Assembly: GCF_004762035.2 (NCBI RefSeq)
Contig: NZ_SIJK02000001.1
Coordinates: 191,435-255,434 of the forward strand
DNA length: 64,000 nucleotides
Origin: Candidatus Chloroploca mongolica
GTDB lineage: Bacteria > Chloroflexota > Chloroflexia > Chloroflexales > Chloroflexaceae
Direction of reading: 5' to 3'
The notes below the pieces were generated by a model, which worked only from the letters and a program-made list of their open reading frames with translations, was not told the DNA's origin and searched no databases. The translations under genes were made by a program, and so were the position numbers. Of this stretch, positions 55,919 through 64,000 are shown piece by piece. Every line of letters begins with the position of its first letter. The first letter of the stretch is position 1.

Positions 55919-56842
55919 ATGCAGATCTTCGTTACTGGCGGGGCCGGTTTCATTGGCTCGCATCTTGTCAAGCTCCTTGTCCAGCAAGGCCATACGGTGC
56001 ATGTCTTTGACGATCTGAGCAGTGGTCGTCGCGAGCGGATCAGTGGGTATGGCGAGGCAGTCCAGTTTACGCGAGGCGATGTCTGTGATGCCGAGGCGGT
56101 CGCAGCGGCGATGCACAGGGCCGACCTGGTTTTCCACCTCGCCGCGATGGTCTCGGTGGTCGAGTCGGTCGAACATCCGCCCCAGGCCTATGCGACCAAT
56201 GTGCTGGGAACAGTGCATGTGCTCGAAGCGGCCCGTCGTCACGGGGTGCAACGGGTCGTGCAGGCTTCGACCTGTGCCGTCTATGGCAATACCGAGCAGT
56301 TGCCGGTGAGCGAGCAAACCCCGGTGCAACCGCTCTCACCGTATGCCAGTACCAAGCTCGCCGCCGAACAGGCCGGTCAGTTGTACCACCATCTCTATGG
56401 GCTAGCGACCGTCGCGCTACGCTTTTTCAATGTCTATGGGCCGGGGCAAGATCCGGCCTCACCCTATGCGGCCGTGGTGCCCCGCTTTGTCGCTGCGCTT
56501 CGGGCTGGCGAGCAGCCACGTATCTTTGGCGACGGTTTGCAATCACGCGATTTCGTTTTTGTCGGCGATATCGTACAGGCGCTGTGGACAGCGGCACGCA
56601 GTGATCATGTGGCCGGGGGCGTCTTCAATGTTGGCACCGGACGCCAGGCGAGTGTCGGCGAACTGGCTGCCTTGATTGGCGCTGCCTTGCAGGTCAAGGT
56701 CGAGCCGATCTTTTTGCCCCCACGTGCCGGCGAAGTGCGCCACTCGCGGGCCGATGTGACGCTCTTCGCGGAACGCACGGGCTACCATGCGACCACGACG
56801 CTGGCCGAGGGCCTCAACGCAACAGTCGCTGCAATGCTTTGA
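55919..56842 (+). CDS. NAD-dependent sugar epimerase, UDP-glucose 4-epimerase-like
   Basis: 307-aa extended SDR: GGAGFIG at residues 7-13, ASTCAVYG, SPYASTKLA and LRFFNVYGPGQDP. Close to bacterial GalE-like or WbpP-type enzymes. Likely works with the upstream epimerase in surface sugar synthesis. Its last 29 bases overlap the end of the convergent LLM gene. Confidence 0.85.
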   Translation: MQIFVTGGAGFIGSHLVKLLVQQGHTVHVFDDLSSGRRERISGYGEAVQFTRGDVCDAEAVAAAMHRADLVFHLAAMVSVVESVEHPPQAYATNVLGTVHVLEAARRHGVQRVVQASTCAVYGNTEQLPVSEQTPVQPLSPYASTKLAAEQAGQLYHHLYGLATVALRFFNVYGPGQDPASPYAAVVPRFVAALRAGEQPRIFGDGLQSRDFVFVGDIVQALWTAARSDHVAGGVFNVGTGRQASVGELAALIGAALQVKVEPIFLPPRAGEVRHSRADVTLFAERTGYHATTTLAEGLNATVAAML

Positions 56843-57617
56843 TCGGCAAGGGTAGCGGCATCATCACGATGGCGCGGTTGAAGCCGAGGTTCGCCCAGGT
56901 TTCGAGCGTTGCGTCCGGTGCTTCAGCCAGATCATGCCAGTGGGCATGGATCGACAGATCAAAGTCAGCCCGATTGCGCCCAACGTCGGCCAGCGTTGCC
57001 TCGAGGATCGCCAGTAACTGCGGAAATCGGTCGCGGAAGCGCCATTCCACATTGAACCCGCCCGCGTACCGTGCGGCCAGGCGGGTCAACGCTGGGCTGC
57101 GTCCGCCCACAATAATGCGCGGCGGCGTATCGAGCCGGGGCGACGCAATCGCGCCCTTCAATTGATAGTGTTGCCCCGCAAAATCCACCGGCTCGCCCGT
57201 CCAGAGCGCCGGAATGATCTGGAGGGCCTCTTCGAGGCGGCCCGTCCGGGTGGCACGATCACCCTGGTCAATGCCAAAAGAGATCTGCTCAGCGGCAAGC
57301 CCGCCGGCACCGAGGCCGAGTTCCAGGCGACCATCGGCGAGCTCGTGCAACGTCGCGGCAACCTTCGCCAGTCGCGCCGGGTGGCGGTTGGTATTATTGG
57401 CGACCAGCGGCCCGAGGCGAATCGAGCGCGTTGCTTCAGCCAGCCCGGCGAGCGTCGTCCAGCCCTCGAGTACCGCCTCACGCGGATCATTCCACGACAC
57501 ATAGTGATCCCAGACCCAAAGCGAATCGCAGCCAAGCGACTCGGCGGCCAGGGCTGCCGAACGGAGTTCTACGTACCGCACACCAAACGTGGGAAGACAA
57601 AGGCCCAGGGGTAACAT
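56814..57617 (-). CDS. LLM-class (luciferase-like) flavin/F420 oxidoreductase
   Basis: 267-aa TIM-barrel oxidoreductase: LPTFGVRYVE, DSLWVWDHY, IRLGPLVANN, RHPARLAKVAATL and LGLGAGG, with PRIIVGGRSPA later. F420 or FMN cofactor; substrate unknown. ATG 57617 has GGAG five bases upstream; ATGs further up (57656) are less good. Overlaps the convergent epimerase tail. Confidence 0.83.
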   Translation of the reverse strand: MLPLGLCLPTFGVRYVELRSAALAAESLGCDSLWVWDHYVSWNDPREAVLEGWTTLAGLAEATRSIRLGPLVANNTNRHPARLAKVAATLHELADGRLELGLGAGGLAAEQISFGIDQGDRATRTGRLEEALQIIPALWTGEPVDFAGQHYQLKGAIASPRLDTPPRIIVGGRSPALTRLAARYAGGFNVEWRFRDRFPQLLAILEATLADVGRNRADFDLSIHAHWHDLAEAPDATLETWANLGFNRAIVMMPLPLPIKALQRLLR

Positions 57618-57730
57618 ATGCGCTCCTTGCATACGTGTATGTGTTATACTCATCAATGCTGTGCTGCGTCTAGCAGCAACGGTGCTCTCGCATCCAGTGA
57701 AAGGTAATCGAAGGTAATCAAGGAAACTTT

Positions 57731-58456
57731 ATGAGTCAGTCACGTTCCAAAAATCCTGCCCCTCAACGGCCGGCGAATCCCATGCCCGGTGTCTTCTCGG
57801 CAGTCATTGTGGTTCTTGTCCTCATTCTTGTTGGCGCGGTTCTGCTCAACCGTTCTGGTGGGGGAAGCGCCTCGGTCGCACCAACGGCTGAACCCTCAGT
57901 TCCTGGCGAGACCCAGGCAACCCTGCCAACGGCTACCACCTACACCTTTAGTGCGCCGCCACCCTTGACCATCGATCCTGCCGGCAATTACCTGGCGACG
58001 ATCATTACGCCACGTGGTGCGATTATCGTTGAACTCTTGCCCGACATTGCCCCGCAAACCGTCAATAACTTTGTCTTTCTGGCCCGCAACGACTTCTATA
58101 ATGGGCTGACCTGGCACCGCGTATTGCCTAGTTTTATGGCCCAAGGTGGCGACCCCTCGGGTGATGGGACAGGTGGCCCAGGGTATAGCATTCCCGGCGA
58201 ATTCACCGATCAGATCCTCTTTGATCAACCCGGCCTCCTCGCGATGGCCCGTTCAGCCGATCCGGATAGTGCTGGCTCGCAGTTCTTTATCACGACCGGT
58301 GCTGCGCCACACCTTAATAGCCAGTATACAATCTTTGGGCGCGTCATTGAAGGCCAAGAGATCGTCAATGGCATTCCGCTCCGTGACCCTCAGAACCCCG
58401 CCGACCTCAGCCGTCCCGGTGAGATGATCCTCGGGATAACGATTAGCGAAGAGTGA
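57731..58456 (+). CDS. Membrane-anchored cyclophilin-type peptidyl-prolyl isomerase
   Basis: 241 aa: TM anchor (about residues 19-40), Thr/Pro-rich linker, then a cyclophilin domain with VELLPDIAPQTVNNFVFL, LTWHRVLPSFMAQGGDP (catalytic Arg), SAGSQFFIT and YTIFGRVIEG. Folds exported proteins. AAGGA precedes the ATG. Followed by a small gene 4 bases after its stop. Confidence 0.9.
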   Translation: MSQSRSKNPAPQRPANPMPGVFSAVIVVLVLILVGAVLLNRSGGGSASVAPTAEPSVPGETQATLPTATTYTFSAPPPLTIDPAGNYLATIITPRGAIIVELLPDIAPQTVNNFVFLARNDFYNGLTWHRVLPSFMAQGGDPSGDGTGGPGYSIPGEFTDQILFDQPGLLAMARSADPDSAGSQFFITTGAAPHLNSQYTIFGRVIEGQEIVNGIPLRDPQNPADLSRPGEMILGITISEE

Positions 58457-58460
58457 GCCG

Positions 58461-58751
58461 ATGCTCCCGATCCCTCCGTTAATAACGATCAGTGTCTTTC
58501 GCCGCAACTATGGGCTGCGGTATACGGATTTGCCCGTGGATCACCGTGACGAACACGACGTGCTCATTGATTGCACCGGCAACTATACCCGACCCACGCA
58601 TTATGATCTCCGCCCTGGTGATCTCGTGCGCTGGAAACATGAAGAACGTTTTATGGAAGCCGTCATTCAAGCCGTCTCTCGTGAGCCTGAAGCAGTGCGG
58701 GTGAGTCTCACGGGGGCGCACCTGTTGCCCGAGGATTTCTTTCCGTATTAG
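58461..58751 (+). CDS. Small hypothetical protein
   Basis: 96 aa, not recognised. Contains YGLRYTDLPVDHRDEHDVL and RPGDLVRWKHEERFMEAVI, suggesting a small beta-barrel fold. Directly follows the cyclophilin gene and is probably co-transcribed with it. Confidence 0.6.
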   Translation: MLPIPPLITISVFRRNYGLRYTDLPVDHRDEHDVLIDCTGNYTRPTHYDLRPGDLVRWKHEERFMEAVIQAVSREPEAVRVSLTGAHLLPEDFFPY

Positions 58752-58815
58752 CTTGTTTCATCAGCACAATACCCGGTTGAGCACATAGTCTAGATATCTT
58801 GCGGGAGGTAGGAGC

Positions 58816-59532
58816 TTGCAGCGCACGTATCATCGTTGGCACAGCCCGTCGCTTGGGCGTGAGATGGAACTGGTCGTGTTTGGGCATAGTGGGGCACCGG
58901 TCATTGTCTTTCCGACCTCACACGGGCGTTTCTATGAGTTCGAAGATCGTCAGATGGTCGCTGCGCTTGAGTATCAGATCAACTCGGGTTGGTTTCAACT
59001 CTTCTGTGTTGATAGTGTTTTTGGGGAGAGTTGGTACAATTATGCGGTTGATACTGATGCGCGGATGTGGCGCGAAGAGCAGTACGAACACTATTTGTTG
59101 ACCGAGTTGCTACCGTTGATTCGTGCACTGAATCCGAATCATTTCTTGATCGCCACCGGCTGTTCGTTTGGGGCGACCGAGGCCGTCATTTTTGCCCTGC
59201 GTCACCCTGGCGTGGTCAATCGCGTCATTGGCATGAGTGGTCTCTATGACCTGCGTCGCTTCTTTAGCCACTATACCCAGGGCCTCTATTTTCATAATCC
59301 GGTTGATTTTGTGCCGAATATCGGTGATGCCTGGACACTCGATCGCCTGCGCTCGACCGAGATCATCCTGGTGACTGGGCGCGACGACCCCAATGCCTGG
59401 TCGAACGAATTGCTCTCAAGGCAACTCTGGGAGCGCGGCATCGGCAATGCGCTCCGGCTCTGGGATGGCTGGTGCCACGACTGGCCCTATTGGATGCAGA
59501 TGATCAATCGGTATATTGGTGGTCATCCCTAA
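58816..59532 (+). CDS. Esterase-family alpha/beta hydrolase
   Basis: 238 aa: nucleophile elbow GCSFGA (about residues 116-121), acid in LVTGRDDPNAW and His in GWCHDWPYW. Resembles the esterase D / putative esterase family. TTG start at 58816 with GGAGG and GGAGC just upstream. Precedes the YgeY-like gene by 10 bases. Confidence 0.8.
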   Translation: MQRTYHRWHSPSLGREMELVVFGHSGAPVIVFPTSHGRFYEFEDRQMVAALEYQINSGWFQLFCVDSVFGESWYNYAVDTDARMWREEQYEHYLLTELLPLIRALNPNHFLIATGCSFGATEAVIFALRHPGVVNRVIGMSGLYDLRRFFSHYTQGLYFHNPVDFVPNIGDAWTLDRLRSTEIILVTGRDDPNAWSNELLSRQLWERGIGNALRLWDGWCHDWPYWMQMINRYIGGHP

Positions 59533-59542
59533 AGGAACGCCT

Positions 59543-60751
59543 ATGCCTTCCCCTTCCCAACTCGCACAACTGCAAGCCGCAGTTACGGCACGACGCGAGA
59601 CGTTGATCGGTTTTTTACGTGAACTCTGTGCGATCCCAAGCATGGAGAGCCAGCTTGGGCCAGTCGGCGAGCGGGTGGCCGCTGAAATGCGCGCCCTCGG
59701 CTTCGCAGACGTGCGTTTTGATGTGATGGGCAACATCCTCGGGCGCATGGGGCACGGGCCAACCGTGATTGTCTATGATAGCCACCTTGATACGGTTGGT
59801 ATCGGCGACCCGAATGCATGGCAATGGGATCCTTTTGAGGGCAAGATCGAGGACGGCGTGCTCTATGCACGCGGGGCCTGCGACGAGAAGGGTTCGACCC
59901 CTGGGATGATCTATGGCATTGCCCTGGGGGTGGAACTCGGCCTTATTGATCCTGACCGCTTTACCATGTACTACTTTGGCAACATGGAAGAGTGGTGCGA
60001 CGGCATTGCCCCCAATAGCTTTGTCGAAGTTGACCCCAAGATCCGCCCTGATTTTGTTGTCATCGGCGAGCCAACCTGTATGCAGGTCTACCGCGGCCAC
60101 AAAGGGCGACTCGAACTAAAGATCACCGCCCGCGGCAAGAGCGCCCACGCTGCCTTGAACCACCTTGGCGACAACGCGATTTACAAATTGCTCCCGATCA
60201 TCCAGGCGATCAGCACGCTCGAACCTGCACTGGGCGATCATCCCTTCCTCGGGCACGGCAAAATCACCGTCAGTGACATGCACGTCAAAACCCCTTCGCT
60301 CAACGCCGTCCCCGACGAAGCCACGATCTTCATTGACCGTCGTATGACGTTTGGCGAAACCAAAACGATGGTCGTGGCGCAACTCGAAGCGCTGATCCCT
60401 GCCGAGCAGCGCGACAGCATCGTCATCGAAGAACTCTTCTATGACGAGCCGAGCTACACCGGTTTTGTTTTTCCCGTCGACAAATATTTCCCGGCGTGGG
60501 CGATCGAAGAAGAACATCCCCTGGTGCAGGCTGGCCTGCACGCCCGCGAGGCCATCGGGTTGCCCGCCGCACCGGCAGGCAAATGGAACTTTAGCACCAA
60601 CGGCATCTACTGGGCGGGCAAGGCCGGTATTCCCTCGATCGGCTTTGGCCCTGGTGACGAAGTTACGGCCCATACCACCAACGATAGCGTCAGCCTCGAC
60701 GAAGTGGTTCAGGCAACTGCCTTTTATGCCTTATTGCCGGCCTTGCTCTAA
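59543..60751 (+). CDS. M20-family hydrolase, YgeY-like
   Basis: 402 aa: zinc ligands in YDSHLDTV and RGACDEKG, catalytic Glu in NMEEWCDG, and the dimerisation insert. Close to YgeY, the hydrolase linked in E. coli to the selenium-dependent xanthine/nitrogen-heterocycle locus (ygeW-ygeX-ygeY). ATG 59543 is preceded by AGGAA. Next gene after a repeat element is a YgeW-like carbamoyltransferase, supporting the assignment. Confidence 0.83.
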   Translation: MPSPSQLAQLQAAVTARRETLIGFLRELCAIPSMESQLGPVGERVAAEMRALGFADVRFDVMGNILGRMGHGPTVIVYDSHLDTVGIGDPNAWQWDPFEGKIEDGVLYARGACDEKGSTPGMIYGIALGVELGLIDPDRFTMYYFGNMEEWCDGIAPNSFVEVDPKIRPDFVVIGEPTCMQVYRGHKGRLELKITARGKSAHAALNHLGDNAIYKLLPIIQAISTLEPALGDHPFLGHGKITVSDMHVKTPSLNAVPDEATIFIDRRMTFGETKTMVVAQLEALIPAEQRDSIVIEELFYDEPSYTGFVFPVDKYFPAWAIEEEHPLVQAGLHAREAIGLPAAPAGKWNFSTNGIYWAGKAGIPSIGFGPGDEVTAHTTNDSVSLDEVVQATAFYALLPALL

Positions 60752-60783
60752 GACCAATACCTTGCACATAAGGTTGACCCGTG

Positions 60784-60860
60784 TTGACGCAAAGACGCGA
60801 AGGCGCGAAGGTTTGATGTATCTGGATGCACAGCTTTGCGCCTTTGCGTCTTTGCGTCAA
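60784..60860. repeat. GCGCAAAG inverted-repeat element
   Basis: 27-base arms (60784-60810 and 60834-60860) pair with only two G-T wobbles. Flanks (CCTTGCA near 60760, TGCAAGG near 60876) add an outer inverted pair. Lies between the YgeY-like and YgeW-like genes. Confidence 0.8.
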
Positions 60861-60931
60861 CCAATCAGTTTTGTTTGCAAGGCCCCACCGTTGGGAGGGG
60901 GGGAGTAGCAGATCCAGGAGAATGACAAGCA

Positions 60932-61909
60932 ATGCAAACGAACCTACGCGGACGCGACCTCATCACGACTCAGGAATGGACGAAAGACGAAATTGATACG
61001 ATCATCGAGCTGGCGATGGATCTCAAGCGTGCCCGGGCCGTCGGGCGCGAGCATAGCTACCTGCGCGACAAAGTGCTTGGCATGCTCTTCTTCTTTAGCA
61101 GCACGCGGACCCGAGCGAGTTTCGAGGCGGGCATTGCCCAACTCGGCGGCCACGGGGCCTTCATTGATAGCGTCACAACGCAGATCAGCCACGGCGATAC
61201 GGCCCGTGAAATCGGCGAGATCTATGGGCGCTACTTCGATGGCATTGCGATTCGCCAGTGTGACTGGGGCGTCGGCAATGCCTATATCCGTGAGGTCGCC
61301 GCGGCGAGTCGGGTTCCTGTCTTGAATATGCAGTGCGATATCTACCACCCCTTTCAGATCCTGGCCGATCTGCTGACGATCATCGAGAAAAAAGGCGATC
61401 CACGCGGCAAGACGATTGCCGTCAGTTGGGCCTACGCCAGTAGCTACCAGAAGCCGCTCAGCGTGCCCCAGGATCTCATCCTGCTGATGGGCCGGTATGG
61501 GATGAATGTGCGCCTTGTGCATCCGCCTGAGTATGCGCTCATGCCTGAGATTGTCGACCAGGCCCGCGAAAATGCGCGACGGGCTGGCGGAAGCTTCCAA
61601 ATCATGGACAATATGGATGATGGCTTTGCCGGGGCCGATATTGTCTACCCGAAGAGCTGGGGGTGTTGGCTGACGACCGAAGATACTGCGGCCAGTGCGG
61701 CGATTGGACACAAGTATACCAACTGGATCGCCGACGAACGACGGATGGCGCTCGCCCAATCCGATGCGATCTATATGCACTGCCTCCCCGCCGACCGCAA
61801 TATCGAAGTCACCGATGCGGTACTTGATGGGCCACAATCGGTTGTGTATGATGAGGCTGAAAATCGCCTGCATGTGCAGAAAGCCGTGATGGCCCTGACA
61901 ATGCGCTAG
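60932..61909 (+). CDS. Carbamoyltransferase, YgeW/ornithine carbamoyltransferase-like
   Basis: 325 aa: carbamoyl-phosphate loop FSSTRTRASFEAG (about 51-63), second loop MQCDIYHPFQILADLLTI, and the amino-acid-side HCLPADR. YgeW is a knotted paralogue whose natural substrate is unclear (2,3-diaminopropionate has been shown in vitro, as I recall). AGGAGAA precedes ATG. Neighbours favour the YgeW role over arginine synthesis. Confidence 0.83.
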   Translation: MQTNLRGRDLITTQEWTKDEIDTIIELAMDLKRARAVGREHSYLRDKVLGMLFFFSSTRTRASFEAGIAQLGGHGAFIDSVTTQISHGDTAREIGEIYGRYFDGIAIRQCDWGVGNAYIREVAAASRVPVLNMQCDIYHPFQILADLLTIIEKKGDPRGKTIAVSWAYASSYQKPLSVPQDLILLMGRYGMNVRLVHPPEYALMPEIVDQARENARRAGGSFQIMDNMDDGFAGADIVYPKSWGCWLTTEDTAASAAIGHKYTNWIADERRMALAQSDAIYMHCLPADRNIEVTDAVLDGPQSVVYDEAENRLHVQKAVMALTMR

Positions 61910-61925
61910 ACGAAGGGATCTCGTT

Positions 61926-62834
61926 ATGGCCGATCTTACCGTCGAAGTCTGCGGCCTCCGCTTTCGCAATCCGGTCTTGCCAGCGGCAGGGCCAAATGTG
62001 CGCGATGGGCGCATGCTGACCGAAGCGGCGCACGGTGGCGCCGGCGGGCTCGTTGCCAAGACGATCTCGGTTGATGCGGCCCCCGTGCCAATGCCGCATA
62101 TGGCCGAAGTACGCGGCAGTATGCTCAATACCGAACTCTGGTCGGAAATGCCCCCCGAACGCTGGCTCTCCTATGAATACGCAGTGGCCCGTCGCGCCGC
62201 CGACGAGGCCGGGATTCCCTTGATCCTGAGCCTCGGCTATAGTGGCGAGGAGATCGCCCAGCTTGCGCCGCTGGTGCGCCCCTGGGCCGACGCGGTTGAG
62301 CTTTCGACCCACTATCTCGGCGAGGATGCGACGCCGATGATCCAGGCGATTGCCGCCGCCAAAGCAGCCCTTGATGTCCCTGTTTTTGTGAAGATGAGCC
62401 CACTTGGGCGCGAGATGCGGGCGGCCGCACGGGCAGCGCAGGACGCCGGGGCCGACGCGATTGTGGCGACCAATTCGCTTGGCCCGGCCTTCGGGCTCGA
62501 TATCGAGACAGGCTACCCCTTGTTGGGGGGCAGCGATGGCTATGGCTGGCTCTCGGGCCCAGCGATCAAGCCTCTGTCGGTGCGCTGTGTCTATGACATT
62601 GCGCAAGCGGTTGACCTGCCCATCATCGGTGTTGGTGGGATCAATCGTGGTGAGGACGCAGTCGAATTCCTGATGGCCGGCGCGAGTCTCGTGCAGGTCT
62701 GTACCGCCGCGATCATCCGTGGCTCGACCGTCTATGGCAAAATTGCGAGCCAGCTTGGCGACTGGCTTGACCAGCACGGCTATCCATCACCTCATGCTAT
62801 TCGCGGCCTGGCGATTAAAAAAACTGTTCCGTAG
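61926..62834 (+). CDS. Dihydroorotate-dehydrogenase-like FMN protein, copy 1
   Basis: 302-aa TIM-barrel with PyrD/PreA layout: GLRFRNPVLPAAGP, FVKMSPLGREM, GVGGINRGEDAVEFLMAGAS. The canonical NxSxPN segment that carries or orients the catalytic base region is replaced by VELSTHYLG. So it is probably not a standard PyrD but a related dihydropyrimidine or other imide oxidoreductase. It lies 16 bases after the YgeW-like gene. Confidence 0.8.
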   Translation: MADLTVEVCGLRFRNPVLPAAGPNVRDGRMLTEAAHGGAGGLVAKTISVDAAPVPMPHMAEVRGSMLNTELWSEMPPERWLSYEYAVARRAADEAGIPLILSLGYSGEEIAQLAPLVRPWADAVELSTHYLGEDATPMIQAIAAAKAALDVPVFVKMSPLGREMRAAARAAQDAGADAIVATNSLGPAFGLDIETGYPLLGGSDGYGWLSGPAIKPLSVRCVYDIAQAVDLPIIGVGGINRGEDAVEFLMAGASLVQVCTAAIIRGSTVYGKIASQLGDWLDQHGYPSPHAIRGLAIKKTVP

Positions 62835-62860
62835 GGTGTGAACGACGTGTGCTGATGATG

Positions 62861-63082
62861 TGACGCAAAGACGCAAAGGCGCAAAGGCGCAATGTCTGGC
62901 GTCTGTGAACGACGTGTGCTGGCATTCCCGGGAGCGAGGGCGTCCCGCCCTCGAACACACCCACAGGGCGGCGCAAGACCGGAAACCGTCATCGTTCCTT
63001 TGCTGGCTTGCTTACTAGCGAAGCAGTGGGGGTGAGGGCTGTCGCTCTCACCAAGAATACGTTTGAGGGCGATAGCCCTGAC
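62861..63082. repeat. Intergenic repeats between the two PyrD-like genes
   Basis: A GCGCAAAG copy (about 62861-62893), a GGGAGCGAGGGCGTCCCGCC copy (about 62929-62953), and an imperfect hairpin agggctgtcgctctc / gagggcgatagccct (about 63034-63082). No gene here. Confidence 0.6.
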
Positions 63083-63101
63083 ATTGTGGAGGAGCCAGGC
63101 T

Positions 63102-64000
63102 ATGGCCGATCTTTCTGTTGAACTCTGCGGACTCACCTTTCGCACGCCGATTATGCCCGGTTCGGGGCCGAATGTGGCCGATGGGACACTGTTGCGGGCT
63201 GCTGCCGAGGGTGGTGCCGGCGGGTTGGTGACCCATACCGTTTCGACGTTGCCAGCCCCCGCGTTGACGCCCTATCGCGAGGTGCGCGGCGGGATGCTCA
63301 ATAATCAACTCTGGTCAGCCCACCCCGTTGAACGCTGGATCGACCGTGATTACGGCGAGGCCCGTGCGGCGGCGCACGCGGCTGGCATTCCGCTTATCAT
63401 CAACATTGGGTATACTACCGCCGAAATCGCCACGCTGACCCCGAAGGTTGCTCGGTTTGCCGATGCGCTTGAGCTGTCACTCCACTATGCACGCACCTCG
63501 GGCGATCTGATGACCGATCCGGCTACGGCAGCCTATGCCGCCGCGCATCAACCCGCCGATTATCTGAGCCGCAGCCCCGAGATGCTCTTTGAGACGATCC
63601 GTATGGCAAAACGCCTGGCCCCGCTCCCCCTCTTCGTCAAACTCCCGATCCTTGGCAACGAACTGGTGGCGGTGGCACGGGCATGTGAAGAAGCAGGGGC
63701 TGATGCCATTGTCGCGGTCAATGCCTTTGGCCCATGTATGAGCATTGATATTGAGACCGCCGAGCCGGTGCTGACTGGGGACGGGATGGGTTGGTTGTCG
63801 GGGCAGGCGCTCAAGCCGCTGGCTTTGCGTTGCATCTTTGATCTTGCCCGCGCCGTCTCGCTTCCTATCATCGGCTGTGGTGGCGTCAATCGCCCCGAAG
63901 ATGCGGTTGAAATGCTGATGGCCGGAGCCAGTGCCGTGCAAGTCTGCACCGCCGCCCTCCAGCGCGGGCCAAACATCTATGGCAGCCTCGCCGCTGGCGT
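63102..64000 (+). CDS. Dihydroorotate-dehydrogenase-like FMN protein, copy 2 (partial)
   Basis: A paralogue of the previous gene, running off the right edge with no stop: MADLSVELCGLTFRTPIMPG, FVKLPILGNEL, GCGGVNRPEDAVEMLMAGAS. Again the catalytic segment reads LELSLHYART rather than NxSxPN. It has a longer internal insertion after it. GGAGGAG precedes ATG 63102. The two paralogues in tandem suggest a two-subunit or two-step oxidoreductase. Confidence 0.8.
   Translation, partial: MADLSVELCGLTFRTPIMPGSGPNVADGTLLRAAAEGGAGGLVTHTVSTLPAPALTPYREVRGGMLNNQLWSAHPVERWIDRDYGEARAAAHAAGIPLIINIGYTTAEIATLTPKVARFADALELSLHYARTSGDLMTDPATAAYAAAHQPADYLSRSPEMLFETIRMAKRLAPLPLFVKLPILGNELVAVARACEEAGADAIVAVNAFGPCMSIDIETAEPVLTGDGMGWLSGQALKPLALRCIFDLARAVSLPIIGCGGVNRPEDAVEMLMAGASAVQVCTAALQRGPNIYGSLAAG

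Overview
The window looks like a chromosomal segment of a filamentous anoxygenic phototroph of the Chloroflexota (Chloroflexales-like). Evidence: fairly high GC; a PucC/BCD-family transporter (37668-39071) of the type tied to bacteriochlorophyll antenna assembly; a double-length ThyX-like protein (39604-41229); LGFP-like repeats behind an M14 peptidase; and TPM, TPR and HEAT proteins typical of that phylum. The genus assignment is inference.

Layout. 1-9870: small membrane protein, MFS exporter, dnaX, then a leftward run panE-serS-membrane protein-two Nudix genes-gatA. 9981-16517: a secreted clostripain-like protein without its catalytic residues, followed by a HEAT-repeat P-loop protein. 16718-19463: orphan Phd antitoxin, CcrM-like DNA methyltransferase, alpha/beta hydrolase. 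19543-25871: tightly coupled leftward run TPR protein-small conserved protein-FGE-like protein-Nudix, with an MDR dehydrogenase upstream.

25914-33888 is the accessory island. It holds a tyrosine recombinase with a 14-7-14 bp lox-like inverted site just upstream, a truncated integron-type integrase facing away from a rightward set of small genes (BrnT/CopG-like, HicBA-like, two Uma2 nucleases, DinB-like, MazEF), several attC-like folded sites, and chimeric gene scraps. I read it as a decayed chromosomal integron.

34051-50438: diguanylate cyclase, ABC exporter, small membrane protein, PucC-type transporter, ThyX, a TPM/coiled-coil gene split at an A7 run (candidate -1 frameshift), acyl-CoA synthetase-TerB-M14 peptidase, a gamma-glutamylcyclotransferase-like/EEP pair, and a LiaF-like protein. 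50599-58751: nucleotidyltransferase/phosphomutase fusion, tnpB relic, tRNA-Leu(UAG), two sugar-nucleotide epimerases, LLM oxidoreductase, cyclophilin. 58816-64000: esterase, YgeY-like M20 hydrolase, YgeW-like carbamoyltransferase and two dihydroorotate-dehydrogenase-like paralogues (the second cut by the window end), probably a nitrogen-heterocycle catabolic cluster.

Intergenic DNA is rich in very long perfect hairpins (14-28 bp arms) and in an inverted-repeat family built on a GCGCAAAG core. Some sit at convergent gene ends and can be terminators, while others lie between divergent genes and cannot.
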